A stretch of DNA of 64,000 nucleotides, from positions 121,420 through 185,419 of the forward strand of contig NZ_NAAI01000004.1 in NCBI RefSeq assembly GCF_018155095.1, written 5' to 3'. The notes under the pieces are model-generated. The model made no database searches. It was not told where the DNA came from and worked only from the letters and a program-made list of their open reading frames with translations. Both the position numbers and the translations under genes were made by a program. Shown here in pieces: positions 1 to 12,157 of this stretch (within the stretch, counting starts at the first letter, position 1; every line of letters begins with the position of its first letter). The DNA is from Bartonella queenslandensis. GTDB taxonomy: Bacteria > Pseudomonadota > Alphaproteobacteria > Rhizobiales > Rhizobiaceae.

Positions 1-33
1 CGCGATATCTGGCCGATGCAGATTAATCGTCAT
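1..33 (-). CDS. ftsZ: FtsZ, N-terminal fragment cut by window edge
   Basis: Only the first 11 codons are present (MTINLHRPDIA, reading leftwards off the window). An AGAAGGAAAAG ribosome site lies just before the ATG. The position directly after ftsA on the same strand, and the N-terminal peptide typical of rhizobial FtsZ, support tubulin-like FtsZ, which forms the cytokinetic ring. The GTPase motif lies outside the window. Confidence 0.85.
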   Translation of the reverse strand, partial: MTINLHRPDIA

Positions 34-96
34 TTTCTTTTCCTTCTCATAAGACACCGCAAGCCAAAGCGATGAAATTTATCCAACTAGACTTAA

Positions 97-1395
97 CTAA
101 AAACTCTCACGCAACCACTGACCAACACGCTGCAAATACCCACGCGTGCCCATCGATAAATGATTTCCTGCCATCTGCATTGTTTTTTCTCCAAACCCCA
201 CCAATTGCGGATAAATTAACAATCCAACAGCAGATGTAAATGCCGCCCCTTTTGCAAGAGAAGGAAGCCTTGAAATACCTAAAGGCCGCCCGATACGAAC
301 ATTTCTTCCTAATATAGTACGTGCCATTTCTGGCAATCCTGTTAACTGGCTTGCTCCCCCAGTCAAAATAACACGCTTACCAATGATGTGACCAAAACCA
401 GACCGATTTAGACAATCACGGACCATTTCTAAAATTTCTTCAATACGTGCACGAATGATGCGCCCAAGAACCGCGCGAGGATATTGCGTTGCACGACGTT
501 CACTCCCAATCTCCGTCACATTAATCATATGCCGTTCATCAGAACTCGTCAGAAGCGCTGAACCATATAAAACTTTTAAACGTTCTGCCTCTGTAAGTGA
601 CATAGAGAATCCACGCGCGACATCAAGCGTCACATGATGCCCACCAACAGCAAGGGCATCCGCATGGACAAATTTTCCCTCAAAAAACACTGAACATGTT
701 GTTGTTCCACCACCAAAATCAATACATGCTGCTCCCAAATGTGCCTCATCATTCATCAAAACAGCAAGACCACTTGCAAAGGGAGTTGCAACCATCGCTT
801 CGACACTCAAATGCGCACGATTAATGCAAGTTTCTAAATTACGTAAAGCCGCAGTTTCTGCTGTTACCACATGCACATCCACACCAAACAATTCTCCAGC
901 CATTCCAATTGGATCAGAAATTCCTTTATCCCCATCCAAGACATAAGAGACTGGAACTGAATGCATGACATGACGTTCAGCATCAAAAGCTTTGCGCGAA
1001 ATATCTGAAAATGCCACACGCACATCACGCTTAGTCACTTCACGCCCGCCCAAACGTACCATGCCATTAATAAGAGCACTTTGTAATCGGCTTGAAGAAA
1101 AGTTGACAATCACTGAATCCACCACCAAACCAGCCATTTTTTCTGCCGCATCAACAGCCAAACGTATTGATTGTTCTGCTGCAAACATATCCACAACCAC
1201 CCCAGATTTAATACCGCGTGAACGCTGTACTCCAAAGCCTAGAATTTCCATAGAATGTGTACGTCCATGTAAATAGTGCGCATGCTTTAAAGGACGCAAA
1301 CAAGCAATAAGACAAACAATCTTACTTGAGCCAACATCAAGCACCGTTAAAAAACGTGTCTTACGTCCCCCCCCATGATGTGATCTGAGCAACAT
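97..1395 (-). CDS. ftsA: Cell division protein FtsA
   Basis: Actin-like ATPase that tethers FtsZ filaments to the inner membrane and recruits late divisome proteins. The 432-residue protein shows the phosphate-1 loop LDVGSSKIVCLIA near residue 18, an IDFGGGTTTCSVF phosphate-2 segment near residue 225 and an LTGGASQLTG adenosine motif near residue 343. It ends in an amphipathic helix (YLQRVGQWLRESF), the usual membrane-targeting tail. The start codon overlaps the ftsQ stop by one base (TAATG), implying translational coupling. Codons 8-10 lie in an 8-base G run (1367-1374). Confidence 0.97.
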   Translation of the reverse strand: MLLRSHHGGGRKTRFLTVLDVGSSKIVCLIACLRPLKHAHYLHGRTHSMEILGFGVQRSRGIKSGVVVDMFAAEQSIRLAVDAAEKMAGLVVDSVIVNFSSSRLQSALINGMVRLGGREVTKRDVRVAFSDISRKAFDAERHVMHSVPVSYVLDGDKGISDPIGMAGELFGVDVHVVTAETAALRNLETCINRAHLSVEAMVATPFASGLAVLMNDEAHLGAACIDFGGGTTTCSVFFEGKFVHADALAVGGHHVTLDVARGFSMSLTEAERLKVLYGSALLTSSDERHMINVTEIGSERRATQYPRAVLGRIIRARIEEILEMVRDCLNRSGFGHIIGKRVILTGGASQLTGLPEMARTILGRNVRIGRPLGISRLPSLAKGAAFTSAVGLLIYPQLVGFGEKTMQMAGNHLSMGTRGYLQRVGQWLRESF

Positions 1396-2306
1396 TATAG
1401 GTTTCCTGCCTTTCGCGCCTCTAAAATACGTTCTTCTTCTGCAACACCAGCATCATAACGCTCTAACGTTTCATCGGATAAAGAAACAGTAATTCGATCA
1501 GCAAGACGTAAATCAACACTAAAGATATCGCGCGATAAAAGATCTTGCATTGTACCGGACGAAACAAGAGATGAAAGCCTTTCAAGGGCACCATTTTCAG
1601 GCAACATAATGCGCATTCCATTCTCCAAAACCAGATCCCAACGCCGATCACCCACCCGCACAAAAGCACGAACACGATCATACACTGGCCGATAGGTTGA
1701 CAGCGCTTGAATAAATCCTTTAGCTGTATTTTGCGCACCCTGCCCAACCACAAGAGGTAAATCCCAAACATTTTTTCCTTTAAAGGGCACAATGATACGC
1801 CCCGTATTATCAACAATATCCATTACGCTATCATGTTGCCAAATAGCATAAGGTTCACGTTCCACGATGGAAATGCGCATTCTATTGGGATAAATCTTCT
1901 GAACATTTGCCGATTGAACCCAAGCCTGTTCTTCTAAAAGAGAACGTGCTCTCTCAACATCAAAAGTGAATATAGAGGGGGCAACATCAAGTCCTAAAAT
2001 TTTTAAAATATCTTGTTTTCTCAAGCGTTTATTACCACTTATATCGACATCAACGACCACAAAACCACTATCCGATATAATCGTGTTTACGATCACAGCC
2101 ATCTGACCGCTTGATAAAAGTCCATAAAAAGCCGTAACAAAGAAAAACCATACAACAGCAAAAGAGCCAAAATGGCGTGGAATATGAATATTGACAAAGA
2201 CAAATTCAAACATAAACCGAAGAAAACGACGATAAAGACGTGGTAAAGCCGGCACTGAAAGCACCTCCATCGGAACATTTGTTTTATTAACATTCAACGC
2301 ATACAT
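1395..2306 (-). CDS. ftsQ: Cell division protein FtsQ
   Basis: Bitopic inner-membrane divisome protein linking FtsA/FtsZ to FtsW/FtsI. A cytoplasmic N-terminus of about 45 residues is followed by a membrane segment ([16 protein letters not shown]). Then comes a POTRA domain ([17 protein letters not shown] through [14 protein letters not shown]) and a periplasmic beta domain. I place the start at MYALNV because GGAGG lies 7 bases upstream, rather than at an in-frame ATG 7 codons earlier. This start overlaps the end of ddl by 13 bases. Confidence 0.95.
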   Translation of the reverse strand: MYALNVNKTNVPMEVLSVPALPRLYRRFLRFMFEFVFVNIHIPRHFGSFAVVWFFFVTAFYGLLSSGQMAVIVNTIISDSGFVVVDVDISGNKRLRKQDILKILGLDVAPSIFTFDVERARSLLEEQAWVQSANVQKIYPNRMRISIVEREPYAIWQHDSVMDIVDNTGRIIVPFKGKNVWDLPLVVGQGAQNTAKGFIQALSTYRPVYDRVRAFVRVGDRRWDLVLENGMRIMLPENGALERLSSLVSSGTMQDLLSRDIFSVDLRLADRITVSLSDETLERYDAGVAEEERILEARKAGNL

Positions 2307-3214
2307 GATGCGTCCTCCACCATCCATTGAACAATATCGCCGTAAGCACGGCCACTCGCTTTTGCAATATCAGGAAGAAGAGACGTCGGTGTCATACCGG
2401 GTTGCGTATTAATTTCAAGCCAAACCAATTCTCCTGTTTTCTCATCAAAACGAAAATCAGAACGACTAACACCTCGACACCCTATCGCCTGATGGGCTGC
2501 TAAAGACATTCTTTGCACACTTTGGTAAATATTTAGTGAAAGTTTTGCAGGACAAATGTGAAGAGAGCCACCTGTTTTATATTTTGAGTCATAATCGTAA
2601 AATGGAAAGTGTTGATCGGGAAGAATTTCGCACACGTCCAACACTTCATTCCCTAAAACTGCACAAGTTAATTCACGACCAGGAATATACTTTTCAACCA
2701 TCACCTCATCTGCATATCCCCACTCATCTCCCCCAATATTACGCGGTGGTGCAGCTTCATTTTCCTGGACAATAACAACACCAAAACTTGATCCTTCACA
2801 CACAGGTTTAATGACATAAGGAGGTTCCATGGGATGCGTTTTCCCAACAGCAAAGCGGCTCATAATACGAGAAGGAGCAACGCAAACCCCAACACTTGCA
2901 ACAATAATTTTCGCACGTCCCTTATCCATGGCCAAAGCAGACGCCATCACACCAGAATGGGTATAAGGAATTTTTAAATATTCAAGAATCCCCTGAATCC
3001 GACCATCTTCACCAAATGAACCATGCAATGCATTAAAGGCAATATCGGGCTGCAACCGTTCGAGAACAGAAGCAATATGAGCATCAACGTCCACGCGACT
3101 CACACGATACCCCTGCGCCTCAAGAACATCAGCACAAGCTGCTCCTGAAGATAAACTTACAGACCGTTCAGAAGAAAAACCTCCCATTAACACAGCTATA
3201 TGTTTATCTTTCAT
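2294..3214 (-). CDS. ddl: D-alanine--D-alanine ligase
   Basis: ATP-grasp enzyme joining two D-alanines for the peptidoglycan stem peptide, in the cytoplasm. At 306 residues it matches the DdlB length. The N-terminal [14 protein letters not shown] motif, the HGSFGEDG segment (residues about 65), [15 protein letters not shown] (ATP binding) and the C-terminal [16 protein letters not shown] metal-binding loop are all intact. It sits between murB and ftsQ as in other Rhizobiales. A 240-base gap separates it from murB, so it may have its own promoter. The usual symbol is ddl or ddlB. Confidence 0.96.
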   Translation of the reverse strand: MKDKHIAVLMGGFSSERSVSLSSGAACADVLEAQGYRVSRVDVDAHIASVLERLQPDIAFNALHGSFGEDGRIQGILEYLKIPYTHSGVMASALAMDKGRAKIIVASVGVCVAPSRIMSRFAVGKTHPMEPPYVIKPVCEGSSFGVVIVQENEAAPPRNIGGDEWGYADEVMVEKYIPGRELTCAVLGNEVLDVCEILPDQHFPFYDYDSKYKTGGSLHICPAKLSLNIYQSVQRMSLAAHQAIGCRGVSRSDFRFDEKTGELVWLEINTQPGMTPTSLLPDIAKASGRAYGDIVQWMVEDASCMR

Positions 3215-3454
3215 AATAAATCACCCTCTTTTGCATACTATATCTAGTCTATATAGAAGACATCAGCACCACATACACGAGAAAAGCAAAGTTTATTCTT
3301 GCGAATCAATAATCTAGCATTTTGCATAATGAATCAGACTCAAAAGCTTGATGCAAGAGATTCTTTGTTAATTTATTGATTCTTAATAGAATTTTTTTAT
3401 TATCTCTTTGAAATGACTCAATTTTTTATTTACACTTTTTTAGTGAACAATAAA

Positions 3455-4432
3455 TCAATGAAATGGGTCAAAAAAAGCGACACTTCGACCTTGCTCAAAT
3501 TGACCGATACGCTCTATTTCCCATTGTAAAAGGTGAGCTGAATGTGCAAAAACACGCGCACGCACTGTTTCTCCCAATGCTTCAAGATCATATCCTGTGG
3601 CTTGCCCTGTATTAATCATAAAATTACAGTGCATTTCACTCATTTGAGCGCCACCAATCTGTAAACCACGGCATCCTGCTTCATCAATCACGCGCCACGC
3701 GGATGTATTCTCAGGATTTTTGAAAGTTGATCCCCCTGTTTTTTCGCGAATAGGTTGCACTGTTTCTCTGTGAAGGGCAACTTCATCCATAGCCGCACGA
3801 ATAGCATCTTTATTACCGGGTTTTCCCTCCAATAAAGCAGCGGTAAAAATAAAATCTTTAGGAATATCACAATGGCGATAGGAATAATGCATATCTTTCA
3901 AACTTAAGATATGACGTTGTCCTTTACGATCCAACGCATAAACCTCAACAACACGTGCTGCGGTTTCAACACCATTGGCACCCGCATTCATTTTGAGAGC
4001 GCCGCCAAGACCACCAGGAATACCATGATAAAAATGAAACCCTGCAATTTCTGCCTTTAACGCAGCAGCAGCTAAATGTTTATCCGCCGTACCAGCGCCA
4101 ACTAAAAAGCCTTTTGGAGAAACTTGCTGTACTTGCCCAAAATTTTTGGGCGAAAGACGAATCACAACTCCAGGAACGCCCCCATCGCGCACCAGAAGAT
4201 TAGAACCGATACCTACAATTGTGACAGGAACACATTCAGGCAAATTTTGAAGGAAAAGAGCCAAATCTTCTTCATCAACAGGCTGATAAAAAAGCTCTGC
4301 CAATCCGCCAGTGCGAAACCACGTCACCTTACGCATCTCAACATTAGGAGTAAGTTTTCCTCTTACGCCCCCCAACAGCGGTTGCAATTGCGCCAATAGC
4401 GCCTCACCATCAATGTGCTGAAAATTTATCAT
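3455..4432 (-). CDS. murB: UDP-N-acetylenolpyruvoylglucosamine reductase
   Basis: FAD enzyme reducing UDP-GlcNAc-enolpyruvate to UDP-MurNAc. From MINFQHIDG it is 325 residues. [15 protein letters not shown] and [16 protein letters not shown] belong to the FAD domain, and GGSTFKNPE carries the catalytic serine region of type I MurB. The frame stays open 39 codons further upstream, inside murC. The ATG at 4432 is preferred because the homologous part begins there; it overlaps murC by 23 bases and has a GAAGG just before it. Confidence 0.95.
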   Translation of the reverse strand: MINFQHIDGEALLAQLQPLLGGVRGKLTPNVEMRKVTWFRTGGLAELFYQPVDEEDLALFLQNLPECVPVTIVGIGSNLLVRDGGVPGVVIRLSPKNFGQVQQVSPKGFLVGAGTADKHLAAAALKAEIAGFHFYHGIPGGLGGALKMNAGANGVETAARVVEVYALDRKGQRHILSLKDMHYSYRHCDIPKDFIFTAALLEGKPGNKDAIRAAMDEVALHRETVQPIREKTGGSTFKNPENTSAWRVIDEAGCRGLQIGGAQMSEMHCNFMINTGQATGYDLEALGETVRARVFAHSAHLLQWEIERIGQFEQGRSVAFFDPFH

Positions 4433-5837
4433 GACCTTCAAGTTCCGATAACTGATGAGGCAACGCACAAGCCCATTGTGTGATATTGCCAGCACCAAGA
4501 AAAACAACATAATCCTCTGCCTGGGCAAATTTTGAGACAAGAGAAACAATATCTTCCAGACCGTCTATCAAGCGCACATCACGATGACCAGCCATTTTAA
4601 TATGCTCTACCAATTCTTGCGAACCAAACCCTACAATAGGCTCTTCACCAGCAGCATAAACGGGGGTAATCAACACTGTATCTGCATCATTAAAACAACC
4701 AGCAAAATCATCAAATAAATGATACAAACGCGAATAACGATGAGGTTGTGCAATGGCAATAACACGCCCTTTTGCACTCTCACGTGCCGCACGCAAAACA
4801 GCCTTTATTTCAACAGGGTGATGTCCATAATCATCAAATATTTCAACGCCACGCCAACTTCCTGTTCGCGTAAAACGCCGTTTTACGCCACCAAATTCCG
4901 CCAATCCCTTCTTTATCAATTCATTTGAAATGCCAAGTTCATGTGCAATAGCTATCGCTGCTGTTGCATTGGCAACATTATGCTGTCCTGCCATGGGCAA
5001 AAGCAAATTTTTCAACTCAATTTTTCTTCCTGTCTTGCGTGAACGAACAAGAACATCAAAATACGTTTTTTGACCATCCCTCGAAAGATTAAGAAAACGA
5101 ACGTCCGCTTGTGGATTTGCACCATAAGTAATCACCCAACGATCATCAATACGGCTCGCCAATGACTGAACCTCTGGATGATCAACGCACAAAACAGCAA
5201 AACCATAAAAAGGAACATTTTCCACGAATTGCCGAAAAGCCGCGCGGACAGCATCAAAACTCCCATAATGATCCAAATGCTCAGCATCAATATTGGTAAC
5301 AACAGCAATATCAGCAGGAAGCTTTAAAAACGTACCATCACTTTCATCAGCTTCAACAATCATCCAATCGCCTTCTCCTGTACGAGAATTCGTACCATAA
5401 GCATTAATAATACCACCATTAATCACCACTGGATCAAAACGACCAGCATCAAGAAGCGCTGCAACCATTGATGTAGTCGTTGTTTTACCATGTGTACCAC
5501 CCACCGCAATTGCACGCCGAAATCGCATTAGCTCTGCCAACATTTCTGCACGTCTGACAAGCGGCAAATGCCTTTCTTTTGCAGCAATATACTCAGGATT
5601 TGTTTTTTTAACGGCAGTAGAAAAAACAACAACCTCTGCATTTCCTAAATTTTCAGCACAATGACCGATATGAACATTAATTCCTTTTCTCCGCAAACGT
5701 TCAACATTTGCACTCTCAACTTGATCGGACCCTTGAACTTTATAGCCGAGATTATAAAAAACCTCCGCAATTCCACTCATGCCAATCCCTCCAATGCCAA
5801 TAAAATGGATAACGCCTATATCAAGTGGCATTTTCAT
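4410..5837 (-). CDS. murC: UDP-N-acetylmuramate--L-alanine ligase
   Basis: Adds L-alanine to UDP-MurNAc, the first amino acid of the stem peptide. The protein has about 475 residues. It shows the Rossmann start [15 protein letters not shown], the P-loop [12 protein letters not shown] near residue 110, DESDGTFL and [13 protein letters not shown], all Mur ligase hallmarks. The ATG at 5837 is chosen because GAGGAG lies 7 bases upstream; a TTG one codon earlier is less likely. The start overlaps the end of murG by 17 bases. Confidence 0.97.
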   Translation of the reverse strand: MKMPLDIGVIHFIGIGGIGMSGIAEVFYNLGYKVQGSDQVESANVERLRRKGINVHIGHCAENLGNAEVVVFSTAVKKTNPEYIAAKERHLPLVRRAEMLAELMRFRRAIAVGGTHGKTTTTSMVAALLDAGRFDPVVINGGIINAYGTNSRTGEGDWMIVEADESDGTFLKLPADIAVVTNIDAEHLDHYGSFDAVRAAFRQFVENVPFYGFAVLCVDHPEVQSLASRIDDRWVITYGANPQADVRFLNLSRDGQKTYFDVLVRSRKTGRKIELKNLLLPMAGQHNVANATAAIAIAHELGISNELIKKGLAEFGGVKRRFTRTGSWRGVEIFDDYGHHPVEIKAVLRAARESAKGRVIAIAQPHRYSRLYHLFDDFAGCFNDADTVLITPVYAAGEEPIVGFGSQELVEHIKMAGHRDVRLIDGLEDIVSLVSKFAQAEDYVVFLGAGNITQWACALPHQLSELEGHDKFSAH

Positions 5838-6957
5838 CAAAAAGCTCCTCTTTTATATCTGACAGCAATCGTCCTGCAATCAAGGCTTCAGCCATATCAG
5901 CAAGGCAACGGGTTGCATGAGGTTGCCCAACTTTTTTTGCAGCAAGCGCTTGTTTTTCCAATAAATGGGGTGCACAACAAGCTCGCGTTAGAAGAGAAGA
6001 AAGCCTTTGTGCATTTAAATCTTTTTCTAAGACAATCTGCGCACCACCCACACGCGCAAGAAGAGCAGCATTGGCTGCCTGATCATGATCCAAAGCATAC
6101 GGATAAGGAATAAGCAAAGCAGGTCTACCAATCACCGCTATTTCACAAACCGATGAAGCCCCAGCACGCGACAAAATAAAATGAGCATGTGCCATCCGTT
6201 CAGCCATATCATCAAAGAAAGGAGCAACTTCAGCTTGTACCCCCCTATCACGATAGATTTTGATCAATTCTGCAGCATCACCACGAACTTGCTGTACAAT
6301 TCGTAAGCGCTTACGGTTTTGATCATCGAGCAAAGCAACCGCTTCTGGAACAATATGTGAAAAAAAGGAAGCCCCTTGACTACCCCCAAAAATCAAAAAA
6401 TTAAATGGCTTTTCTCCCACTGAAGAATGATAAGGAATTTTAGCCGCCTTCAACACAGCCTCACGTACAGGATTTCCCGTTAAAAGTGTTTTATGAGCAT
6501 AAGCACCATGGGGCGACAACAAACCACCAGCGATTGCACGCACAAAAATTGCCAATACCCGATTGGCACGCCCCATAACAGCATTTTGCTCATGAATAAA
6601 TGTTACACGCCGCATTAAGGCCGCCATAAAAAGAGGAGGGAAACTCGGATATCCCCCAAAACCACCAACAAGAACAGGACGTAATTTATAAAATAACCTC
6701 AACGATTGCCCCATACCTCTGAGCAAAGACCAAATTGTTTTTATCAAAGCAAAAGGATGACGTCGTGTGAATGTTGCCGATGAAACGATATGTGTATGCT
6801 CTTCATCAAAGCTCCGTACAAAAGATCGTGCTCTCTCATCGGTTATCAAATGAACATCATATCCACGCTGCCTTAATTCAACAGCAAGTGCTTCAGCAGG
6901 AAAAAGATGTCCACCTGTACCACCCGCCGCCAAAACAATAACTTTTTTATCATTCAT
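5821..6957 (-). CDS. murG: UDP-GlcNAc:lipid I transferase MurG
   Basis: GT28 glycosyltransferase that converts lipid I to lipid II on the inner face of the membrane. The 378-residue sequence has the N-terminal [15 protein letters not shown] loop, [23 protein letters not shown] and the C-terminal FGGSQGA and [13 protein letters not shown] donor-binding motifs. It overlaps the ftsW stop by 8 bases and murC by 17, so translation is probably coupled through ftsW-murG-murC. Confidence 0.97.
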   Translation of the reverse strand: MNDKKVIVLAAGGTGGHLFPAEALAVELRQRGYDVHLITDERARSFVRSFDEEHTHIVSSATFTRRHPFALIKTIWSLLRGMGQSLRLFYKLRPVLVGGFGGYPSFPPLFMAALMRRVTFIHEQNAVMGRANRVLAIFVRAIAGGLLSPHGAYAHKTLLTGNPVREAVLKAAKIPYHSSVGEKPFNFLIFGGSQGASFFSHIVPEAVALLDDQNRKRLRIVQQVRGDAAELIKIYRDRGVQAEVAPFFDDMAERMAHAHFILSRAGASSVCEIAVIGRPALLIPYPYALDHDQAANAALLARVGGAQIVLEKDLNAQRLSSLLTRACCAPHLLEKQALAAKKVGQPHATRCLADMAEALIAGRLLSDIKEELFDENAT

Positions 6958-8101
6958 AAGGTGTATCCAAGACAGAGGAAGAAAAAGCTGAAAGACGCGC
7001 TTCTGGCCAACGACGTGTTAAACTGAGTAAAATTCCCATTGAAACTGCAATTGCCACCATCGATGAGCCGCCATAAGAGATAAACGGTAATGTCATGCCT
7101 TTAGGAGGGATTAAATGAAGATTAACGGCCATATTAATCGCTGATTGAAAGCCTATCATCATGGCTATGCCTGTGATACCAAGACGTATAAAAGAATCAC
7201 GTGTATTCATGGCTATATACAATGAACGCATAACGATAAAGGCAAAAAGCATCATAATGAACAAACAAAGAATAATACCATATTCTTCAGCAGCCACAGA
7301 AAATACAAAGTCTGTATGGCTATCAGGAATGATACGTTTTACTGTTCCCTCTCCGGGGCCTTGCCCAAACCAACCACCATTCAAAATAGCCTCACGCCCT
7401 ACATCCACTTGAAAGGTATCTCCTTCCCCTGTCAAAAAACCATTGATACGATCACGCACATGAGGCAGAAAAAGATAAGCGAAAACAATTCCTACAGCAC
7501 CTAAAATGAGAAAGAAAAAAATAACCGTAAGAGGCACACCAGCAATAAAAAACAGCCCCCCCCATGTTGCACTTATTAAAATTGTTTGTCCAATATCAGG
7601 CTGTAAAACCAGAAGAACACAACAAATAGCATAAAGGAGAGTTGCTAATATGTAACCCAGAAATCCCTTTCTGCGTATCTGTTCTGAAAAAAGCCAAGCA
7701 GACATCACCACAAAAGCTGGTTTCATAAACTCTGATGCTTGTACAGAAAAACCAAAGAGCAAAATCCACCGCCGTGCTCCCTTTAATTCAGGACCCCAAA
7801 ATAAGGTTGCAACCATAAGAGCAAGCGTTACAATGAGTAAAAGAGCACATAAACGACGAATATTAGCAAGCGAAAAAAAAGAAATGGTAACCATCGTAAA
7901 AAATGCTGCAATGCTAAAAATGATATGCCACCGAACAAAATAAAAACTATCAGCAATTCCGATTTTTTTTGCAATAGTGGGGCTAGCAGCAAAAGACAGC
8001 ATAATGCCAATCCCCATTAAAATTAAACAAGCTGCAAAAATAGAGCGATCAATCGTCCACCACCAATTGGCAATTGGGTCTCTATCTGCACGCGTAATCA
8101 T
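6950..8101 (-). CDS. ftsW: SEDS peptidoglycan polymerase FtsW
   Basis: Polytopic SEDS-family glycosyltransferase that polymerises septal peptidoglycan together with FtsI. The 383 residues contain about ten hydrophobic helices. The family signature GWFGQGPGEGTVKRIIPDSHTDFVFSV is split over residues 240-270, and the C-terminal HLIPPKGMTLPFISYGGSS is present. An 8-base G run on the coding strand (7556-7563) encodes part of the TWGGLFF segment. A 143-base spacer precedes it after murD. Confidence 0.96.
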   Translation of the reverse strand: MITRADRDPIANWWWTIDRSIFAACLILMGIGIMLSFAASPTIAKKIGIADSFYFVRWHIIFSIAAFFTMVTISFFSLANIRRLCALLLIVTLALMVATLFWGPELKGARRWILLFGFSVQASEFMKPAFVVMSAWLFSEQIRRKGFLGYILATLLYAICCVLLVLQPDIGQTILISATWGGLFFIAGVPLTVIFFFLILGAVGIVFAYLFLPHVRDRINGFLTGEGDTFQVDVGREAILNGGWFGQGPGEGTVKRIIPDSHTDFVFSVAAEEYGIILCLFIMMLFAFIVMRSLYIAMNTRDSFIRLGITGIAMMIGFQSAINMAVNLHLIPPKGMTLPFISYGGSSMVAIAVSMGILLSLTRRWPEARLSAFSSSVLDTPYE

Positions 8102-8244
8102 TTATATCCACCTTATCTGTTTATAAATTTTCTCAAAGTGATAAGGTTCCCCAACCTGTTTAACAAACACTTTAAAAACGAAATTACACAAAAAAAGATT
8201 CTGGAGTCTTAACGCAAAAATATTTTTTATCATTGATGCTTTTT

Positions 8245-9639
8245 TTATTGTAACTGCATCACCAAAGAGACAAATGCTTCGCCTCGCACTTCATAATTTT
8301 TAAATTGGTCATAACTTGCACAAGCAGGAGACAAAAGAACGACCCCCTCCTTTGCCTTGCAATGCATTGCGTCAATGGTCGCTTCACGCACCGCATTTTC
8401 TAAAGTTAAGCTCATAGAAAAAGGAAAAGCAGAACCAATAATGCGAGCAAATTCTTCTGCCGCACTTCCAATTAAATAGGCTTTACGGATTTTAGGAAAA
8501 AATTCTCTAAGAGACTCAATTCCTCCCTTTTTTGCCTGTCCCCCAACAATCCAAAAAATATCATTAAAGGCGCCAAGTGCAGGTGCTGCTGCATCGGCAT
8601 TCGTTGCCTTACTATCATTGATAAACAAAACCGTCCCCATTTTACGGACCTGCTGCATACGGTGGGGCAATCCTTTATAGCTTGCTAAATACTTGTTCAT
8701 AGAGGAATCCGTTATTTTTAAAGCCTGCAAAGCGGCCAATGCCATAAGAGCATTTTGCGCATTATGACCTCCGCGCAAAGCAGCCATAGAAGCAAGGTCT
8801 GCAAGCATATGTTGCTCTCCTTGATGAACAGAAAAGAGCTTGGTTCCCTCTGCATAAAAACCATTTTCAACAAAATGATCCTTGGAAATTGCCTCGATTT
8901 GATGCCCCTCGTGAAGCAACTGTTGATACAAAATCTCACAAGCAGCATCATCAACTGAAATAAAAGCCTGTGAAGCCTGAGCAATCAGACGCCTTTTTGT
9001 TTTCACATAACAAGCAAAACTCCCATGACGATCAATATGATCAGGTGTTAAATTCAATAAAAGTCCAATGGTTGGCTGAAGAGAGGGAGTAAGATCAATT
9101 TGAAACGATGAACATTCAATCACATAGATACGTTTTTTAACAAAGGGCTTAAGCGTCAATATTGCCTTTCCGATATTTCCCCCCATCTGCACATCATAAC
9201 CCATTTTTTCCAACAAATGGGCAAGCAAAGCTGTCGTTGTTGACTTTCCATTCGTCCCCGTAATCGCAATAAAAGGAACATCTTGATCACAAAAACCATA
9301 ACGCTGTAAAAAATGATGGCGCGCACGAACAAATAATTCAATATCACCGATAATTTCTATATTTTCTTTTCGTGCTTTTTCAACAACCCAATGGGGCTTT
9401 GGATACATTAAAGGGACACCAGGAGCTAAAATCAATGCAACGAATTTTGACCAGTCCTCATCGTGAAGATTTTTTGTCGGAATATTTTGTCGAAAAGCTG
9501 CTTGCACGCTCGCAGGATTATCATCCCACGCCACCACTTGCGCACCGCCACTCATCAATGCTTGTGCCGTTGCTAATCCAGACGCCCCTAACCCAAACAG
9601 AGCAACTTTTTGTCCTTTATAACACGCAACAGAAATCAA
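8245..9639 (-). CDS. murD: UDP-MurNAc-L-alanine--D-glutamate ligase
   Basis: Adds D-glutamate to UDP-MurNAc-L-Ala. It shows the N-terminal Rossmann [14 protein letters not shown], the P-loop [41 protein letters not shown] and [12 protein letters not shown], the usual Mur ligase order. A TTG start at 9639 ([10 protein letters not shown]) fits best: it follows the mraY stop by 4 bases with GGTGAA just upstream, while extending the frame would enter mraY. This gives 464 residues. The start codon is the least certain part. Confidence 0.95.
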   Translation of the reverse strand: MISVACYKGQKVALFGLGASGLATAQALMSGGAQVVAWDDNPASVQAAFRQNIPTKNLHDEDWSKFVALILAPGVPLMYPKPHWVVEKARKENIEIIGDIELFVRARHHFLQRYGFCDQDVPFIAITGTNGKSTTTALLAHLLEKMGYDVQMGGNIGKAILTLKPFVKKRIYVIECSSFQIDLTPSLQPTIGLLLNLTPDHIDRHGSFACYVKTKRRLIAQASQAFISVDDAACEILYQQLLHEGHQIEAISKDHFVENGFYAEGTKLFSVHQGEQHMLADLASMAALRGGHNAQNALMALAALQALKITDSSMNKYLASYKGLPHRMQQVRKMGTVLFINDSKATNADAAAPALGAFNDIFWIVGGQAKKGGIESLREFFPKIRKAYLIGSAAEEFARIIGSAFPFSMSLTLENAVREATIDAMHCKAKEGVVLLSPACASYDQFKNYEVRGEAFVSLVMQLQ

Positions 9640-9643
9640 AATT

Positions 9644-10714
9644 TCACCGCAATTTAAGTGTTGAAAGACCAATGAGAGCAAGAACGATTGAAATAATCCA
9701 GAAACGTATCACCACTTGGCTTTCAGTCCAGCCTTTTTTCTCAAAATGATGATGGATCGGTGCCATAAGAAACACGCGTTTTCTTGTCAATTTGAAATAA
9801 CCAACCTGAATAACGACTGAAAAAGCTTCCACAACAAAAAGCCCACCAATAAGAACCAAAACGATTTCGTGCTTCGTAGCAACCGCAACAGTCCCCAATA
9901 ATCCTCCCAGAGCCAACGAGCCAGTATCCCCCATAAAAATAGCAGCCGGTGGTGCATTAAACCACAAAAAGCCAAGCCCTGCCCCTACAACAGCCCCCAA
10001 TAAAACAGCCAATTCACCTGTTCCCGATACATAGTGTATTTGGAGATAATCAGCAAAATTCATATTACCACAAAGATAAGCAATCAGAGCAAAAGATAAG
10101 GCTGCAACCATCACAGGGACAATAGCAAGCCCATCAAGTCCATCCGTCAAATTAACCGCATTCCCCGTCGCAACAATAACAAAAGCAGAAAAAGGAATGA
10201 AAAACCAACCCAAGTTGATAAGGTAATCTTTCAAAAAAGGCAAAGCGAATCCAGATGAGCCAATTTTCAGAATGACAAAAGCAGCAATCGCTGCAACAAA
10301 AAACTCCAAGCTTAACCGTGCTTTCCCAGAAAATCCTTTGTCTGTTTGTTTTGTGACCTTAAGATAATCATCATAAAATCCAATAGCCCCAAAAGAAAGC
10401 ATAACCAAGAGCGAAACCCAAAAATAAATATTCGATAAATTACACCATAAAAATGCCGATACGACAATGCCGGTTAAAATCATCAATCCACCCATTGTAG
10501 GTGTTCCAGCCTTTTTAAAATGTGTTTGAGGACCATCGGCACGAATCGGTTGCCCTTTGCCCTGACGCAATTTAAGAGAAGAAATGATGCTAGGTCCAAA
10601 CAAAAAAACAATGAGCCCTGACGTCAGCATCGCTGCTATCGTGCGAAAAGTAATATAACGAAAAACATTCACACCTGGAAGCCAATCACTAAACGAAGTA
10701 AAAAACAGCATCAT
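9644..10714 (-). CDS. mraY: Phospho-MurNAc-pentapeptide translocase
   Basis: Integral membrane enzyme that transfers phospho-MurNAc-pentapeptide to undecaprenyl phosphate, making lipid I. The 356-residue protein has ten predicted helices and the family motifs [22 protein letters not shown] (catalytic aspartates), [25 protein letters not shown] and MAPIHHHFE. The start is one of two adjacent ATG codons. It lies 21 bases after murF. Confidence 0.97.
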   Translation of the reverse strand: MMLFFTSFSDWLPGVNVFRYITFRTIAAMLTSGLIVFLFGPSIISSLKLRQGKGQPIRADGPQTHFKKAGTPTMGGLMILTGIVVSAFLWCNLSNIYFWVSLLVMLSFGAIGFYDDYLKVTKQTDKGFSGKARLSLEFFVAAIAAFVILKIGSSGFALPFLKDYLINLGWFFIPFSAFVIVATGNAVNLTDGLDGLAIVPVMVAALSFALIAYLCGNMNFADYLQIHYVSGTGELAVLLGAVVGAGLGFLWFNAPPAAIFMGDTGSLALGGLLGTVAVATKHEIVLVLIGGLFVVEAFSVVIQVGYFKLTRKRVFLMAPIHHHFEKKGWTESQVVIRFWIISIVLALIGLSTLKLR

Positions 10715-10735
10715 GGGATAAAAAACCTTTTAAAA

Positions 10736-12157
10736 CTATGAAGAAACCGCCTTATAGCGATCCAGCAATGCACTCACAATATTTGATGAACAAAGGCTAT
10801 TGGATGATTTAATCATAAGCAGATCGCCAGAAGAAATTTCTGTCAAAAGAAGCGGTAAAATTTTCTCAATATTTTCAGCATAATAAACCTTAGCATAAGC
10901 AGACAAATCATCGACTAAAGACTTCATCGCCTCACCAAATAAAAAAACGGGATTAGCACCAGAAAGATGGATTGGCTTTATTAAATCACGATGAAGCTTT
11001 TCACTATACTCCCCTAACTCTAACATATCCCCTAAAACAGCAATTCGCCGCCCCTCCTCTCCTACTGGTCCTGTAGCAAGAAGTTCAAGAGCAGCACGCA
11101 TAGAAGCAGGATTAGCATTATAACTTTCATCAATGAGATAAAATTCACCTCCATTTGATAAAGATAATCGATAACGGACACCCCGCCCCTTTTGAGGAGA
11201 AAAATGGTTAAAAGAAAGCAAAACAGGCTCTAGCTCAACACCCATAGCATCACAAGCAGCAATAACCCCTAAACTATTCTGCACGATATGGCGCCCCGGA
11301 GCGCCAATTTCAACCTTTCTATCCCGCCCCTTAATACGCACAATCATAGAAGAATTATCGGTTAGAAGACGTATATCCCGCGCCTGATAATCAGCATTTT
11401 TGGTCTCACCAAAGCTTAAGATCTTTTTCACACCGCATCGCTTTGCTTTTTGAACGAGATAAGAAAAAAAAGCACTATCTGCATTTAAAATAGCAATGCC
11501 TTCCTCATCCAATCCTTCAAAAATTTCAGCTTTTGCCTCTGCAATTTCTTCAAGATCTTTGAAAAACCCCATATGTCCCGCACAAATACGCGTAATGAGA
11601 GCAACATGCGGACAAACGAGTTTAACAAGAGGGCGAATTTCATCTTTATGATTCATGCCAATTTCAAAGACACCATAATCACTCTCTACAGGCATCCGTG
11701 CTAAAGTAAGCGGCACTCCCCAGCAATTATTTAAAGAAGCGAGATTTGCATGAACGTTCCCAGACGTTGCAAGGACTTGTTTCAAAGCTTCTTTTGTCGT
11801 TGTTTTTCCCACCGATCCTGTTATCGCGATAATTTTAGCTTTTGAACGTTTACGTGCGGCTTTCCCAAGTTTTTCTAAAGCTTGCAAAACATCAGAAACA
11901 ACAATGAGTGGAGCCGATATCTTTTCCATATCTCTCAAACGATGTTCTGCCACAATAAGAACGCCTGCACCTCGTGCATAAGCTTGCAGAGCAAAATCAT
12001 GACCATCAAGATGATGCCCCTTAATACAGAAAAAAATATCGCCTTTTGCAAGAGTACGGCTATCAATAGAAACCCCAGGAAAAGTTTCTGGCAAGCTTCC
12101 TATTACAATACCATCAATGGCAGCAATAAGTTCTTGTTTTTCCCACAAAGCTGTCAT
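10736..12157 (-). CDS. murF: UDP-MurNAc-tripeptide--D-Ala-D-Ala ligase
   Basis: Adds D-Ala-D-Ala to UDP-MurNAc-tripeptide, completing the cytoplasmic precursor. At 473 residues it shows [18 protein letters not shown] near residue 30, the P-loop [14 protein letters not shown] near residue 112, [11 protein letters not shown] and [15 protein letters not shown]. Its ATG overlaps the murE stop by 4 bases (ATGA), indicating coupled translation. Confidence 0.97.
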   Translation of the reverse strand: MTALWEKQELIAAIDGIVIGSLPETFPGVSIDSRTLAKGDIFFCIKGHHLDGHDFALQAYARGAGVLIVAEHRLRDMEKISAPLIVVSDVLQALEKLGKAARKRSKAKIIAITGSVGKTTTKEALKQVLATSGNVHANLASLNNCWGVPLTLARMPVESDYGVFEIGMNHKDEIRPLVKLVCPHVALITRICAGHMGFFKDLEEIAEAKAEIFEGLDEEGIAILNADSAFFSYLVQKAKRCGVKKILSFGETKNADYQARDIRLLTDNSSMIVRIKGRDRKVEIGAPGRHIVQNSLGVIAACDAMGVELEPVLLSFNHFSPQKGRGVRYRLSLSNGGEFYLIDESYNANPASMRAALELLATGPVGEEGRRIAVLGDMLELGEYSEKLHRDLIKPIHLSGANPVFLFGEAMKSLVDDLSAYAKVYYAENIEKILPLLLTEISSGDLLMIKSSNSLCSSNIVSALLDRYKAVSS

